The notes: generated by a model not told the origin, from the sequence alone. A stretch of DNA of 64,000 nt from Aestuariibius violaceus (GCF_040779325.2 NZ_JBFONT020000006.1:62001-126000); one strand, 5' to 3'. Shown: positions 36,141 through 45,620, counted from the stretch's first letter. Made by a program: numbers and translations.

Positions 36141-38444
36141 TCACCCATAATGCGCCACCGGCGTTCCGGCGAGCGCCGCCATGTTGAGCAGACCCCGCGC
36201 TGTCACCGACGGCGTCACGATATGCGCCCGGTTGCCCATCCCCATCAGGATCGGCCCGACCTCCAGCCCGCCGCCCTTCATCTTCAGGATGTTGCGCACG
36301 CCCGAGGCCGCGTCGGTGTTGGCGAAGACGAGGACGTTAGCCACGCCCTGCATCCGGGAATGGGGGAAGATCCGCTCGCGCAGCTCCTCGTCGAGCGCGG
36401 CATCGGTGTGCATCTCGCCCTCATAGGCGAAATCGTGGCCGCCCCGGTCAAGCACCTCGAGCGCCGCCCGCATCCGGCGGCCCGTGTCGCAGTCGAGATT
36501 GCCGAACTGGGAATGCGAGCAAAGCGCGATGTTGGGTTCAAGCCCGAAACGGCGCACATGACGGGCGGCGCCGATCACCGTTTCGGCGATCTGCTCCGGG
36601 CTCGGCTCAGGATGAACATGGGTATCGGCAATGAAGAGCGGCCCTGATTCCAGCACCATCAGGCTCAGCGCCCCCACCGGATGCCGCCCGTCGAAGGCAA
36701 GCATCTGCTCGATATAGTTGAGGTGCCAGAGATACTGCCCGAACGTGCCGCAGATCAGCGCGTCCGCCTCCTCGCGCGCCACCATGACCGCGCCGATCAC
36801 CGTCGAATTCGTGCGCATGATCGCACGCGCCAGATCAGGCGTCACGCCGCGCCGCGCCATCCGTTCGTGATAGAACTGCCAGTAATCCCGGTAGCGGTCG
36901 TCATGTTCGGGGTTCACCACCTCGTAATCGACATCCTTCAGGATCGTCAGCCCCGCCCGTTCGACCCGGGCCGCGATCACCTCGGGCCGGCCGATCAGGA
37001 TCGGACGGTCGGTCATATCCTCCACGATCGCCTGTGAGGCGCGCAGCACCCGCTCGTCCTCGCCCTCGGCAAAAACGATCCGCCGCTGAGCGGTCCGAGC
37101 CGCCTCGAAGACCGGCCGCATGATGAGAGCCGACTTGAAGACCGACGCATCAAGCGAGGCCTTGTAGGCCGCGATATCCTCGATCGGCCGCGTGGCGACA
37201 CCGGTTTCCATCGCGGCCTTGGCGACCGCAGTCGCAACGACCCCCATCAGGCGCGGGTCGAAAGGCTTCGGGATCAGGTAATCGCGCCCGAAGGTCAGCT
37301 GCTCCCCCTGATAAGCCGCTGCGGCCTCGGCGCTCGTCGTCGCGCGGGCCAGCGCCGCAATCCCCTCGATACAGGCGATCTGCATCTCGTCGTTGATCTC
37401 GGTCGCCCCCGCATCCAGCGCCCCGCGGAAGATGAACGGAAAACACAGAACGTTGTTGACCTGGTTCGGGAAATCCGACCGGCCGGTGGCCATGATCGCG
37501 TTCGGCGCCGCCTCCCGTGCAAGATCCGGCAGGATCTCGGGCTCGGGATTGGCCAGCGCGAAGATGATCGGGCTTTCCGCCATCTTTTCCACCATCTCGG
37601 GCGTCAAAACGCGTGGGCCGGACAGGCCCAGGAACAGGTCCGCCCCCGCGATCACGTCGCTCAGGCTTTTCGGTTCCGTCCCCTGGGCGAAGGCCGCCTT
37701 CTGCGGTGTCATATCCGCCTCACGCCCCTCATAGACCAGCCCCTGAAGATCGCACAGCCAGACATTCTCGCGCTTGACCCCCAGCTTCAGCAGCATGTTA
37801 AGGCACGCGATCCCCGCCGCGCCGCCGCCGGTCGACACGACCTTGATATCGTCAAACTCCTTGGCCGCGACCCGCAGCGCATTGGTCGCCGCGGCGCCCA
37901 CGACAATCGCCGTGCCATGCTGATCGTCGTGGAAGACAGGGATATTCATCCGCTCCCGGCACAACTCTTCCACGATGAAGCAATCCGGCGCCTTGATGTC
38001 CTCCAGATTGATTGCGCCGAAGGTCGGCTCCAGCGCGCAGACGATATCGGCCAGCCGCTCCGGATCGCTCTCGTTCAGCTCAATATCGAAGCAATCGATA
38101 TTGGCGAACTTCTTGAAAAGAACGGCCTTGCCCTCCATCACCGGCTTCGAGGCAAGCCCACCGATATTGCCAAGACCCAATACGGCGGAGCCGTTGGTGA
38201 CGACGGCAACAAGGTTGCCGCGCGCCGTGTAGTCGCGGGCCGTATCCGGATCGTCCTTGATCTCAAGACACGCCTCGGCGACGCCGGGGGAATAGGCGCG
38301 CGCCAGATCGCGTCCGTTGGCAAGCGGCTTGGTCGCGCTGATTTCCAGCTTTCCGGGCTTCGGATAGCGATGATAGTCCAAAGCCGCCTGACGCAGCCCG
38401 TCGGATACGACGCGCGCCTCTTCCGGGCTTCGCTTGTCGTCCAT
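36141..38444 (-). CDS. maeB: NADP-dependent malic enzyme with phosphotransacetylase-like domain
   Basis: The 767-aa enzyme decarboxylates malate to pyruvate with NADPH. The malic domain (1-420) has RDYTARGNLVAVVTNGSAVLG, the catalytic Lys in the SKPVMEGKAVLFK region and the NADP loop TGGGAAGIA. The C-terminal part (430-767) resembles phosphate acetyltransferase but in MaeB acts as a regulatory acetyl-CoA-binding domain. Length fits the MaeB type. A 16-bp palindrome lies 22 bp upstream. Confidence 0.94.
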   Translation of the reverse strand: MDDKRSPEEARVVSDGLRQAALDYHRYPKPGKLEISATKPLANGRDLARAYSPGVAEACLEIKDDPDTARDYTARGNLVAVVTNGSAVLGLGNIGGLASKPVMEGKAVLFKKFANIDCFDIELNESDPERLADIVCALEPTFGAINLEDIKAPDCFIVEELCRERMNIPVFHDDQHGTAIVVGAAATNALRVAAKEFDDIKVVSTGGGAAGIACLNMLLKLGVKRENVWLCDLQGLVYEGREADMTPQKAAFAQGTEPKSLSDVIAGADLFLGLSGPRVLTPEMVEKMAESPIIFALANPEPEILPDLAREAAPNAIMATGRSDFPNQVNNVLCFPFIFRGALDAGATEINDEMQIACIEGIAALARATTSAEAAAAYQGEQLTFGRDYLIPKPFDPRLMGVVATAVAKAAMETGVATRPIEDIAAYKASLDASVFKSALIMRPVFEAARTAQRRIVFAEGEDERVLRASQAIVEDMTDRPILIGRPEVIAARVERAGLTILKDVDYEVVNPEHDDRYRDYWQFYHERMARRGVTPDLARAIMRTNSTVIGAVMVAREEADALICGTFGQYLWHLNYIEQMLAFDGRHPVGALSLMVLESGPLFIADTHVHPEPSPEQIAETVIGAARHVRRFGLEPNIALCSHSQFGNLDCDTGRRMRAALEVLDRGGHDFAYEGEMHTDAALDEELRERIFPHSRMQGVANVLVFANTDAASGVRNILKMKGGGLEVGPILMGMGNRAHIVTPSVTARGLLNMAALAGTPVAHYG

Positions 38445-38465
38445 CCTGATCCTCCCCGCGAAAAT

Positions 38466-38481
38466 CGTTTAACGTTAAACG
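38466..38481. promoter_or_regulatory. 16-bp perfect palindrome upstream of maeB
   Basis: CGTTTAACGTTAAACG is a perfect palindrome 22 bp before the maeB start, and the next five bases on each side also nearly match. It lies in the divergent region between maeB and the cupin gene and could act on either. Confidence 0.6.
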
Positions 38482-38568
38482 ACTTTCCTGCGCCTGTTGG
38501 TCCAGCCGCCACTTCACCACGGAACGGGGCCGCTTGCAATTGCCGCGCGAGCGGACGAGGCTTTCCCC

Positions 38569-39657
38569 ATGGAAGATGCCGCCCCCAAAACCACCGCCGC
38601 CACCCTGGCCGAGACTGTCCTGCCGACCACGGACCTGTCGGGAGATCTGGCCTTCTTCGGGCGCGAGCTGGGCTTCCGGCTCGAGACAATCATGCCCGCC
38701 GACGATCCCCGCACTGCCGTGATGACCGGCCAAGGCACCCGGATCCGCCTCGAGGTCTGCGACGACGCCCCCGCCACCCTGATCCTGCGCAGCGACACGC
38801 CCACGCCCGCCCGCACCAGCCCCGGCGGCACCCGCCTCAGGGTCGAACCGCTGACCCCCCAGCTGATCCAGCCCGAGACGGCCCATGCCTTCGCCGTCCG
38901 CCGCCTCGCCGACGAGGCGCCCTGGGTCATCGGCCGCGCGGGCATGCAGTACCGCGATCTGATCCCCGGCCGTCTCGGCGGGTCGATCATCGCCAGCCAT
39001 ATCCGCATCCCCGACGGAGGACCGGTGCCCGACATGGTGCACTACCACACGGTCGGCTTTCAGCTGATCTTCTGCTACCGCGGCTGGGTCGATCTGGTTT
39101 ACGAGGATCAGGGCCCGCCCTTCCGGCTCGAAGCCGGAAACTGCGTGATCCAGCCGCCCGAGATCCGCCACCGCGTCCTCTACGCCTCCGACAATATCGA
39201 AGTGATCGAGATCGGCGTCCCATCCGAACACGTCACCACGATCGACCACGAGATGGAGCTGCCCAACGACACCGTGAACCCCGACCGCCTCTTCCAGGGC
39301 CAGCGCTTCGTTCACCATGAAGCGCGGAACGCCGAGTGGCGCCCCGCCCGTCAACCCGGCTTCATCGCCCGCGACACGACGATCGCCGCGAATACCGGCG
39401 ACGTGGCAGGCGTCCAGGTCCTGCACCGGGGCGACGGCGATCCAACCTGGACCACCCACAACGCAGACATCCACTTCACCTTCGTGATGGAGGGCCGGAT
39501 GACGCTGGAGGCAGAGGGCCACCCGACCCATCAGGTCGTCGCCGGAGATGCCTTCACCCTCCCGCCCGGCCTGGCGACCCGCTACGCGGCACCCTCAGCG
39601 GATATCGAACTTCTCGAAGTCACACTTCCAGGATCGCCACATATCGAACGCCCCTGA
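38569..39657 (+). CDS. VOC-cupin-cupin fusion protein
   Basis: The 362-aa protein starts with a glyoxalase/VOC-like segment (about 15-95: DLAFFGRELGFRLETIMPADDP) and continues with two cupin domains. The first (about 145-225) has HYHTVGFQLIFCYRGWVDLV, and the second (about 275-355) has HNADIHFTFVMEGRMTLEAEG with a late GDAFTLPPG. Both carry the His-rich metal-site motifs. The substrate is unknown. I start at ATG 38569, with GAGG upstream; a TTG start 72 bases earlier is less likely. It diverges from maeB. Confidence 0.75.
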   Translation: MEDAAPKTTAATLAETVLPTTDLSGDLAFFGRELGFRLETIMPADDPRTAVMTGQGTRIRLEVCDDAPATLILRSDTPTPARTSPGGTRLRVEPLTPQLIQPETAHAFAVRRLADEAPWVIGRAGMQYRDLIPGRLGGSIIASHIRIPDGGPVPDMVHYHTVGFQLIFCYRGWVDLVYEDQGPPFRLEAGNCVIQPPEIRHRVLYASDNIEVIEIGVPSEHVTTIDHEMELPNDTVNPDRLFQGQRFVHHEARNAEWRPARQPGFIARDTTIAANTGDVAGVQVLHRGDGDPTWTTHNADIHFTFVMEGRMTLEAEGHPTHQVVAGDAFTLPPGLATRYAAPSADIELLEVTLPGSPHIERP

Positions 39658-39698
39658 TCCAAACGGTCCGGCGACACGACCAAAACCCAGGTCACACC

Positions 39699-39896
39699 TC
39701 AGCTATCGGCACGCTCACGCAGTTCGATGATCCGCTCGCGCGCTTGCGCCTCGGTCAGCGTCGCATCGAATGGTTCGTCCAACTGCTCGCACAGCTTACG
39801 CAGCTCCGCGGCCTGCTTCTCGGTCATTTCCGCATCCGGGCTTTCGGCGGCTTCGGCATCCGGGTCGTCGATAACGGATTTGGTCGGCGGGATCAT
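39699..39896 (-). CDS. DUF3072 family protein
   Basis: The 65-aa protein has the DUF3072 pattern EMTEKQAAELRKLCEQL...DATLTEAQARERIIELRE. It is small, acidic and helical, with no known function. The ATG at 39896 follows AGGAGG. A paralogue lies 41 bp upstream on the same strand, so the two form a tandem pair. Confidence 0.85.
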   Translation of the reverse strand: MIPPTKSVIDDPDAEAAESPDAEMTEKQAAELRKLCEQLDEPFDATLTEAQARERIIELRERADS

Positions 39897-39937
39897 GGGA
39901 ACCTCCTCGTCGTTCACAGGCAAAACAAGTGGCGTCG

Positions 39938-40150
39938 TCAGCCGGTTCCGCGACCGGTCTTGTCCTGTAGCGCATCGATCCGCTCGCTCGCCTCGGCTTT
40001 CGTCAGATCGGGGTCAAACGTCTCCCCCGCTTCTTCGCACAAGGTCTTGAGGTAACTCGCCTGCGCGCCGGTCATCCGCTCGTCGCCAGTGACCCAGTCG
40101 TCAGGATCCTTGATCGCATTGCCGTGTGGATCGTCCTTGGGGTTCTGCAT
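39938..40150 (-). CDS. DUF3072 family protein, paralogue
   Basis: The 70-aa protein has a stretch like IKDPDDWVTGDERMTGAQASYLKTLCEEA, then DLTKAEASERIDALQ, the full DUF3072 signature. It is closer to the family consensus than its neighbour at 39699. Its role is unknown. The open frame extends upstream across the cdd gene on the other strand, but the ATG at 40150 is the sensible start. Confidence 0.88.
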   Translation of the reverse strand: MQNPKDDPHGNAIKDPDDWVTGDERMTGAQASYLKTLCEEAGETFDPDLTKAEASERIDALQDKTGRGTG

Positions 40151-40258
40151 TTTCGTTCTCCTAATGTTCCGCATTCCCAATGCATATGAAAGACCGCGGG
40201 TTCCCTTGCATCCGGCCAGCGCAACCGACACTCTCCCCGGACAAGCGACGGAGGCCCC

Positions 40259-40663
40259 ATGGAAAACGACACCGACGCGCTCATCGCCGCCGCCACGGCA
40301 GTGCGCAAGAAAGCCCACGCGCCTTACTCGAACTTCAAGGTCGGCGCCGCCCTCCGCTCCACGACCGGCACAATCCACACCGGCTGCAACGTCGAAAACG
40401 TCGCCTACCCCGAAGGCACCTGCGCCGAAGCGGGCGCCATCGCCGCCATGATCGCCGCAGGCGATACCGAAATCGCCGAGCTCGCCGTCATCGCCGCCGG
40501 GGCCGAACCGGTCACCCCTTGCGGCGGCTGCCGCCAGAAGATCAAGGAATTCGCGGGCCCCGACGTCGTCGTCACCATGGCCACGACCGAGGGCACGCAG
40601 TTTTCCATGACCGTGGCCGAGCTCCTGCCGGGCGCCTTCGGCAAGGGCCATATGGGCAGCTGA
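40259..40663 (+). CDS. cdd: cytidine deaminase
   Basis: The 134-aa zinc enzyme deaminates cytidine and deoxycytidine. CNVENVAYPEGTCAEAGAI holds the catalytic Glu and first Cys ligand, and PCGGCRQKIKEF the other two Cys. Length is normal for the tetrameric form. It is first in the operon cdd-deoA-deoB-add-upp, with deoA starting 2 bp after it. Confidence 0.96.
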   Translation: MENDTDALIAAATAVRKKAHAPYSNFKVGAALRSTTGTIHTGCNVENVAYPEGTCAEAGAIAAMIAAGDTEIAELAVIAAGAEPVTPCGGCRQKIKEFAGPDVVVTMATTEGTQFSMTVAELLPGAFGKGHMGS

Positions 40664-40665
40664 AG

Positions 40666-41970
40666 ATGGACGCCCGCACCATCCTCGCCCGCCTGCGTGA
40701 CGGCCAGCCGCTCTCCGGCGACGACCTGATCGGCTTCGCGAAGGGCCTCGCCGACGGCAGCGTCAGCGACGCGCAGGCCGGCGCCTTCGCCATGGCCGTC
40801 CGGCTCAATGGCCTGGGCGAGGCCGGCCGCGTCGCCCTCACCCGCGGCATGACCGAAAGCGGCGACGTCCTAAAATGGGATCTCCCCGGCCCCGCCCTCG
40901 ACAAGCACTCGACCGGCGGGATCGGCGATTGCGTCTCGCTGATCCTCGCTCCGGCGCTCGCCGCCTGCGGGGCCTACGTCCCGATGATCTCCGGCCGTGG
41001 CCTCGGCCATACCGGCGGCACCCTCGACAAGCTTGAGGCGATCCCGGGCGTCGACACCAATGTCGGCGAAGCCGCCTTCCGCCAAATGACCAAAGACACC
41101 GGCTGCGCCATCGTCAGCGCGTCAGCCCGCATCGCCCCCGCCGACAAACGCCTCTACGCGATCCGCGACGTCACCGCCTCGGTCGAAAGCATCGACCTGA
41201 TCACCGCCTCGATCCTGTCCAAGAAACTCGCGGCAGGCCTCGACGCGCTGGTCCTCGACGTCAAGGCGGGCTCCGGCGCCTTCATGACCGATCTCGATGA
41301 CGCCAAGGCGCTGGCCCAGGCGCTCGTCACCACCGCCAACGGCGCGGGCCTGCCCACCACCGCGCTGGTGACGGACATGAACGCCCCCCTCGTCCCCTCC
41401 ATGGGCAACGCCCTCGAGGTGGCCGAGGTGATGCAGATCCTCACTGGCACCGCCAAGGACACACGGATCGAAACCCTCACGGCAATTCTTTCCGGTCACC
41501 TCCTCGCCCAAGCCAAGCTGGCCAAAACCCCCGAAGACGGCGCTGAACGCATCCGCGACGCCATCGCCAGCGGCGCCGCCGCCGACCGCTTCGACCAGAT
41601 GATCGCCGCCCTCGGCGGCCCGAAAGACTTCGCCAAGACCTGGCAGAACGTCCTCCCCGAAGCCCCCGTCATCCTCGAGGTGCCCGCCCCCGCCTCCGGC
41701 CACATCGCCGCCTTCGACGGCCGCGCCCTGGGTGAGGCGGTCGTTCATCTCGGTGGCGGCCGATTGGTGGAAAGCGACCGCGTCGACCCGGCCGTCGGCC
41801 TCACAGGCATCCTGCCCCTCGGCGCGCAGATCACCAAAGGCGACCCCCTCGCCCGCATCCACGCCGCCGATGAGGCGGCGGCCGAAGAGGCCGCCCGCAC
41901 CGTCACCGCTGCCATCACGATCGGCGAGGCACCGCCCCAACCCGACCTTATCCTGGCCGAGATCGCCTGA
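40666..41970 (+). CDS. deoA: thymidine phosphorylase
   Basis: The 434-aa enzyme splits thymidine or deoxyuridine into base and deoxyribose 1-phosphate. DKHSTGGIGDCVS (about 81-93) is the phosphate-binding signature, and the C-terminal PYNP domain is complete. The ATG at 40666 follows cdd by 2 bp; the open frame upstream is a shadow of cdd. The last base is shared with the deoB start (TGATG). Confidence 0.96.
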   Translation: MDARTILARLRDGQPLSGDDLIGFAKGLADGSVSDAQAGAFAMAVRLNGLGEAGRVALTRGMTESGDVLKWDLPGPALDKHSTGGIGDCVSLILAPALAACGAYVPMISGRGLGHTGGTLDKLEAIPGVDTNVGEAAFRQMTKDTGCAIVSASARIAPADKRLYAIRDVTASVESIDLITASILSKKLAAGLDALVLDVKAGSGAFMTDLDDAKALAQALVTTANGAGLPTTALVTDMNAPLVPSMGNALEVAEVMQILTGTAKDTRIETLTAILSGHLLAQAKLAKTPEDGAERIRDAIASGAAADRFDQMIAALGGPKDFAKTWQNVLPEAPVILEVPAPASGHIAAFDGRALGEAVVHLGGGRLVESDRVDPAVGLTGILPLGAQITKGDPLARIHAADEAAAEEAARTVTAAITIGEAPPQPDLILAEIA

Positions 41971-43157
41971 TGTCCCGCGTCTTCCTCATCGTGCTCGACA
42001 GCGCCGGGATCGGCGGCGCCCCCGATGCCGACCGTTTCTTCAACGCAGGCCACCCCGATACCGGCGCCAACACCCTTGGCCACATCGCCAAGGCCTGCGC
42101 GGCGGGCGCGGCGGAGGAGGGCCGCTCAGGCCCGATCGACGTCCCCTTCCTGGCGTCCCTCGGCCTCGGCCCCGCGATTCGCCTCGCCTCGGGTTTCGAC
42201 GCGCCGGGGCTCGACGTCCAGCCAACCGGCGCCTGGGGCGCCGCCACCGAACTCTCCAACGGCAAGGACACGCCGTCGGGCCATTGGGAACTCGCCGGCG
42301 TCCCCGTCCCGTGGGACTGGCACTATTTCCCGACCACGATCCCCGCCTTCCCGGACAACGTCACCGCCGCCCTCTGCAAAGCCGCCGGCACCGACGGGAT
42401 CCTCGGCAATTGCCACGCCTCGGGCACCCAGATCATCGCCGATCTCGGCGCCGAGCACCTGAAAAGCCTCTGGCCCATCTGCTACACCTCCGCCGACAGC
42501 GTCCTGCAGATCGCCGCGCATGAAGACGCGTTCGGCCTCGACCGCCTCCTCGACCTCTGCCAGGCCACAGCCCCCATGCTGCACGAAATGAAGGTCGGCC
42601 GCGTCATCGCCCGCCCCTTCATCGGCGACCCTAAGACCGGCTTCACCCGCACCGCGAACCGGCACGATTACGCGATCGCCCCGCCCGGCGACACGATCCT
42701 CGACCGCGCGCAACGGGCAGGCCGCGCCACCTACGCCATCGGCAAGATCGGCGATATCTTCTCAATGCGCGGCATCGGCGAGGTCCGCAAAGGCCCCGAC
42801 GCCACGCTCATGGACCATCTCGGCGACCTCCTAACGGAAGCCGACGACACCTCCCTCACCTTCGCCAATTTCGTGGAGTTCGACAGCGTCTACGGCCACC
42901 GCCGCGACGTCTCGGGCTATGCCCGCCACCTCGAATGGTTCGACAAGGCCCTCCGTGGCCACCTCGACAAACTCCGCGATGGCGACCTGATGATCTTCAC
43001 CGCCGATCACGGCAACGACCCGACCTGGACTGGCACCGATCACACCCGCGAAAGGGTCCCGGTCCTCGCCCACGGCCTCGGCCGCAAGGAACTCGGCCAC
43101 ATGGCTTTCACCGATGTCGCCGCAATGGTCGCCCGTCACCTGGACATCCCCGAATGA
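41970..43157 (+). CDS. deoB: phosphopentomutase
   Basis: The 395-aa manganese enzyme interconverts (deoxy)ribose 1- and 5-phosphate. VLDSAGIGGAPDADRF (residues 7-22) has the first metal ligands, KDTPSGHWELAG the catalytic Thr, and FTADHGNDPTWTGTDHTRE the remaining ligands. Length is normal. It overlaps deoA by one base and add by four. Confidence 0.96.
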   Translation: MSRVFLIVLDSAGIGGAPDADRFFNAGHPDTGANTLGHIAKACAAGAAEEGRSGPIDVPFLASLGLGPAIRLASGFDAPGLDVQPTGAWGAATELSNGKDTPSGHWELAGVPVPWDWHYFPTTIPAFPDNVTAALCKAAGTDGILGNCHASGTQIIADLGAEHLKSLWPICYTSADSVLQIAAHEDAFGLDRLLDLCQATAPMLHEMKVGRVIARPFIGDPKTGFTRTANRHDYAIAPPGDTILDRAQRAGRATYAIGKIGDIFSMRGIGEVRKGPDATLMDHLGDLLTEADDTSLTFANFVEFDSVYGHRRDVSGYARHLEWFDKALRGHLDKLRDGDLMIFTADHGNDPTWTGTDHTRERVPVLAHGLGRKELGHMAFTDVAAMVARHLDIPE

Positions 43158-44128
43158 TCCCCAAGGTCGAACTCCACCTGCACCTCGAAGGCGCCGCGCC
43201 CCCCGCCTTCATCCGCGACCTCGCGCGCGAGAAATCCATCGATATCTCCGGCATCTTCGACGACCAGGGCCACTACGCCTACCGCGACTTCGCCGAATTC
43301 CTGAAGGTCTACGAGGCCGCCTGCGAACCGCTCCAGACCCCCGAAGACTTCCGCCGCCTCACCCTCGCCGTCCTCGAACAAAGCGCCGAAGAAGGCGTCG
43401 TCTATACCGAGGCCTTCCTCAGCCCCGATTTCTGCGGCGGCGGCGACGTGGCCGCCTGGCGCGATTACCTCCCCGCGATCCGCGACGCCGCAGACCAGGC
43501 CGAGGCGACCCACGGCATCACGCTGCGCGGCATCGTCACCGCCATCCGCCATTTCGGCCCGGACCAGGCGCGGCAAACCGCCCTCTGCGCGGCTGAGACC
43601 GCCGACGACTGGCTCACCGGTTTCGGCCTTGCGGGCGCCGAGACGGTGGGCATGCCCGGCGATTTCGCCTGGTCCTTCGACTGCGCGAAAGAGGCGGGCC
43701 TCCGGCTCACCGCCCATGCCGGCGAATGGGGCGGGGCCCAGATGGTGCGCGCCACGCTCGACGCACTCCCGGTCGAGCGCATCGGCCACGGCGTCCAGGC
43801 CATCGATGACCCCGCGCTGGTCGACCGCCTCGCCGAGGATGGCATCACGCTCGAGGTCTGCCCCGGCTCCAACGTCGCCCTCGGCGTCGTCCCCAACTGG
43901 GCCGCCCACCCGATCGCAAAGCTCCGCAATAAGGGCGTCAAGGTCACCGTCTCCACCGACGACCCGCCCTTCTTCCACACCACCATGCGCCGCGAATACG
44001 ACAGGCTCTCCGAAACCTTCGGCTGGACGGAAGACGACTTTTTCGCCCTCAACCACGTGGCACTCGCCGCCGCTTTCTGCGATGACGCCACCAGAAAGCG
44101 GATCGCCAAGAAGCTGGAGCGCCCATGA
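43154..44128 (+). CDS. add: adenosine deaminase
   Basis: The 324-aa zinc enzyme converts adenosine to inosine. The metal His pair is in ELHLHLEG (residues 6-13), HAGEWGG gives the zinc His and catalytic Glu, and STDDPPFF the last Asp pair. It starts at the ATGA overlap with deoB. Its presence with upp and deoA shows that the operon covers purine and pyrimidine nucleosides. Confidence 0.93.
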   Translation: MIPKVELHLHLEGAAPPAFIRDLAREKSIDISGIFDDQGHYAYRDFAEFLKVYEAACEPLQTPEDFRRLTLAVLEQSAEEGVVYTEAFLSPDFCGGGDVAAWRDYLPAIRDAADQAEATHGITLRGIVTAIRHFGPDQARQTALCAAETADDWLTGFGLAGAETVGMPGDFAWSFDCAKEAGLRLTAHAGEWGGAQMVRATLDALPVERIGHGVQAIDDPALVDRLAEDGITLEVCPGSNVALGVVPNWAAHPIAKLRNKGVKVTVSTDDPPFFHTTMRREYDRLSETFGWTEDDFFALNHVALAAAFCDDATRKRIAKKLERP

Positions 44129-44757
44129 CCGCAAACGTCACCATCGTCGACCACCCGCTTGTCCAGCACAAGCTGACGATCATGCGCGAGAAGGACACGC
44201 CCACCGCCGTCTTCCGCCAACTCCTGCGCGAGATCAGCCACCTTCTGGCCTACGAGGTCACCCGCGAACTGCCGATGACGACCAAGCCCATCGACACCCC
44301 GCTGACCGAGATGGACGCGCCGACACTGTCGGGCCGCAAGCTGGCGCTCGTCTCGATCCTGCGGGCGGGCAACGGTCTGCTCGACGGGATGCTCGACCTC
44401 ATCCCATCCGCCCGCGTGGGCTTCGTCGGCCTCTACCGCGACGAAGAAACGCTCCAACCCGTCCAATACTACTTCAAGGTGCCCGACCGGCTCGACCAGC
44501 GGATGGTGATCGCCGTCGACCCGATGCTCGCCACCGGCAACTCGTCGGCCGCCGCCATCGACCTGTTGAAAGAGGCAGGCGCCACGAATATCCGCTTCCT
44601 CTGCCTGCTGGCCGCCCCCGAAGGCATCGCCCGCATGCAGGAGGCGCACCCTGACGTCCCCATCGTCACCGCCGCCGTCGACGAGAAGCTGAACGAAAAA
44701 GGCTACATCGTCCCCGGCCTCGGCGATGCGGGCGACCGCATGTACGGCACGAAATGA
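44125..44757 (+). CDS. upp: uracil phosphoribosyltransferase
   Basis: The 210-aa enzyme forms UMP from uracil and PRPP. The PRPP loop is DPMLATGNSSAAAI (about 132-145), and the uracil site is in GYIVPGLGDAGDRMYGT near the end. It overlaps add by four bases and uses the uracil freed by deoA. Confidence 0.96.
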   Translation: MTANVTIVDHPLVQHKLTIMREKDTPTAVFRQLLREISHLLAYEVTRELPMTTKPIDTPLTEMDAPTLSGRKLALVSILRAGNGLLDGMLDLIPSARVGFVGLYRDEETLQPVQYYFKVPDRLDQRMVIAVDPMLATGNSSAAAIDLLKEAGATNIRFLCLLAAPEGIARMQEAHPDVPIVTAAVDEKLNEKGYIVPGLGDAGDRMYGTK

Positions 44758-44765
44758 GGGCCCCG

Positions 44766-45014
44766 ATGCGCATCCTTCTTCTGCCCCTCCTCCTCACCGC
44801 CTGCGCCACGACGGGCCAGCCCGGCGGAGGCACGTCCATCCGCGACATCCGCCCGCCCGCCGAACTCCCGCCCGAGGATTTCGCCGGCGCGCAATACGCA
44901 GACAGCCGCGGCTGCGTCTATATCCGGGCGGGCGCCGCCGGGAACGTCACCTGGGTGCCCCGCGTCGACCGCCGCCGCCAGCACCTCTGCAATGTCGAAC
45001 CGACCTTCTCCTGA
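44766..45014 (+). CDS. small lipoprotein
   Basis: The 82-aa product has a lipoprotein signal with lipobox LTAC (Cys about 13), then a small domain with RGCVYIRAGAAGNVTWVPRVD. It is probably envelope-anchored. An ATG at 44754 overlaps the upp stop; I prefer 44766, which follows GAGGG at a better distance. It is conserved at the tail of the operon in sense and spacing, but its role is unknown. Confidence 0.75.
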   Translation: MRILLLPLLLTACATTGQPGGGTSIRDIRPPAELPPEDFAGAQYADSRGCVYIRAGAAGNVTWVPRVDRRRQHLCNVEPTFS

Positions 45015-45015
45015 G

Positions 45016-45555
45016 ATGACCCTGTCCCAAACCATATGCAGCAGCCTGACCTGCGCGTTGTTCCTGGCGCCGCCGCTTGCCGCCGCCGACAGCATCTCGC
45101 TCGAGGATGCGCAGACCTTCAGTAATGCCGCCACGCTCTGCGCCCAATCGGGCGATGCGCGCTGCGCCTTCGAAAACGCCAAGATGGCACTCGCCAGCGA
45201 GGCCTATCTCGAGGAACGCCGCAAGGAAGACGCCCTCGCCCACTTGCCCGAATGGGACCGGTTCGTGGCCTACGCCTTCGACGCCGCCAATGCTGCGGAG
45301 CCCCATGAGCGCCGCCGTATCGCGGAAACCGCGCTCGACCGGATCGCCCGCTTCGCAGACGTGCCGCCGCAAACGACCGGCCTGCATCTTCTGCGGGCCG
45401 AGGCCTGCCTGGCCCAGGCCGACACCTCCTGCCTTGCCGACAGTGTCGCCGAACTGCCCTACGAGGCTGGCTGGTACGTGCGCCATTCCGACGAAGCGCC
45501 CACGGCCGAAGAGATCTCCGACAGGCTCGCCACCCTCCGCAACGCGACGCCCTAA
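45016..45555 (+). CDS. secreted helical protein of unknown function
   Basis: The 179-aa product has a signal peptide (ALFLAPPLAAA), then Ala-rich helices with paired Cys (LCAQSGDARCAF; EACLAQADTSC), resembling short tetratricopeptide-like repeats. It starts one base after the lipoprotein gene, so it belongs to the same transcript. No function is known. Confidence 0.7.
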   Translation: MTLSQTICSSLTCALFLAPPLAAADSISLEDAQTFSNAATLCAQSGDARCAFENAKMALASEAYLEERRKEDALAHLPEWDRFVAYAFDAANAAEPHERRRIAETALDRIARFADVPPQTTGLHLLRAEACLAQADTSCLADSVAELPYEAGWYVRHSDEAPTAEEISDRLATLRNATP

Positions 45556-45620
45556 CTCATCTATCGCGCAACACCGCTGCACCATTCCGCCCGGCGGCGA
45601 CCCTGGGCAAGCTCAGCCGC

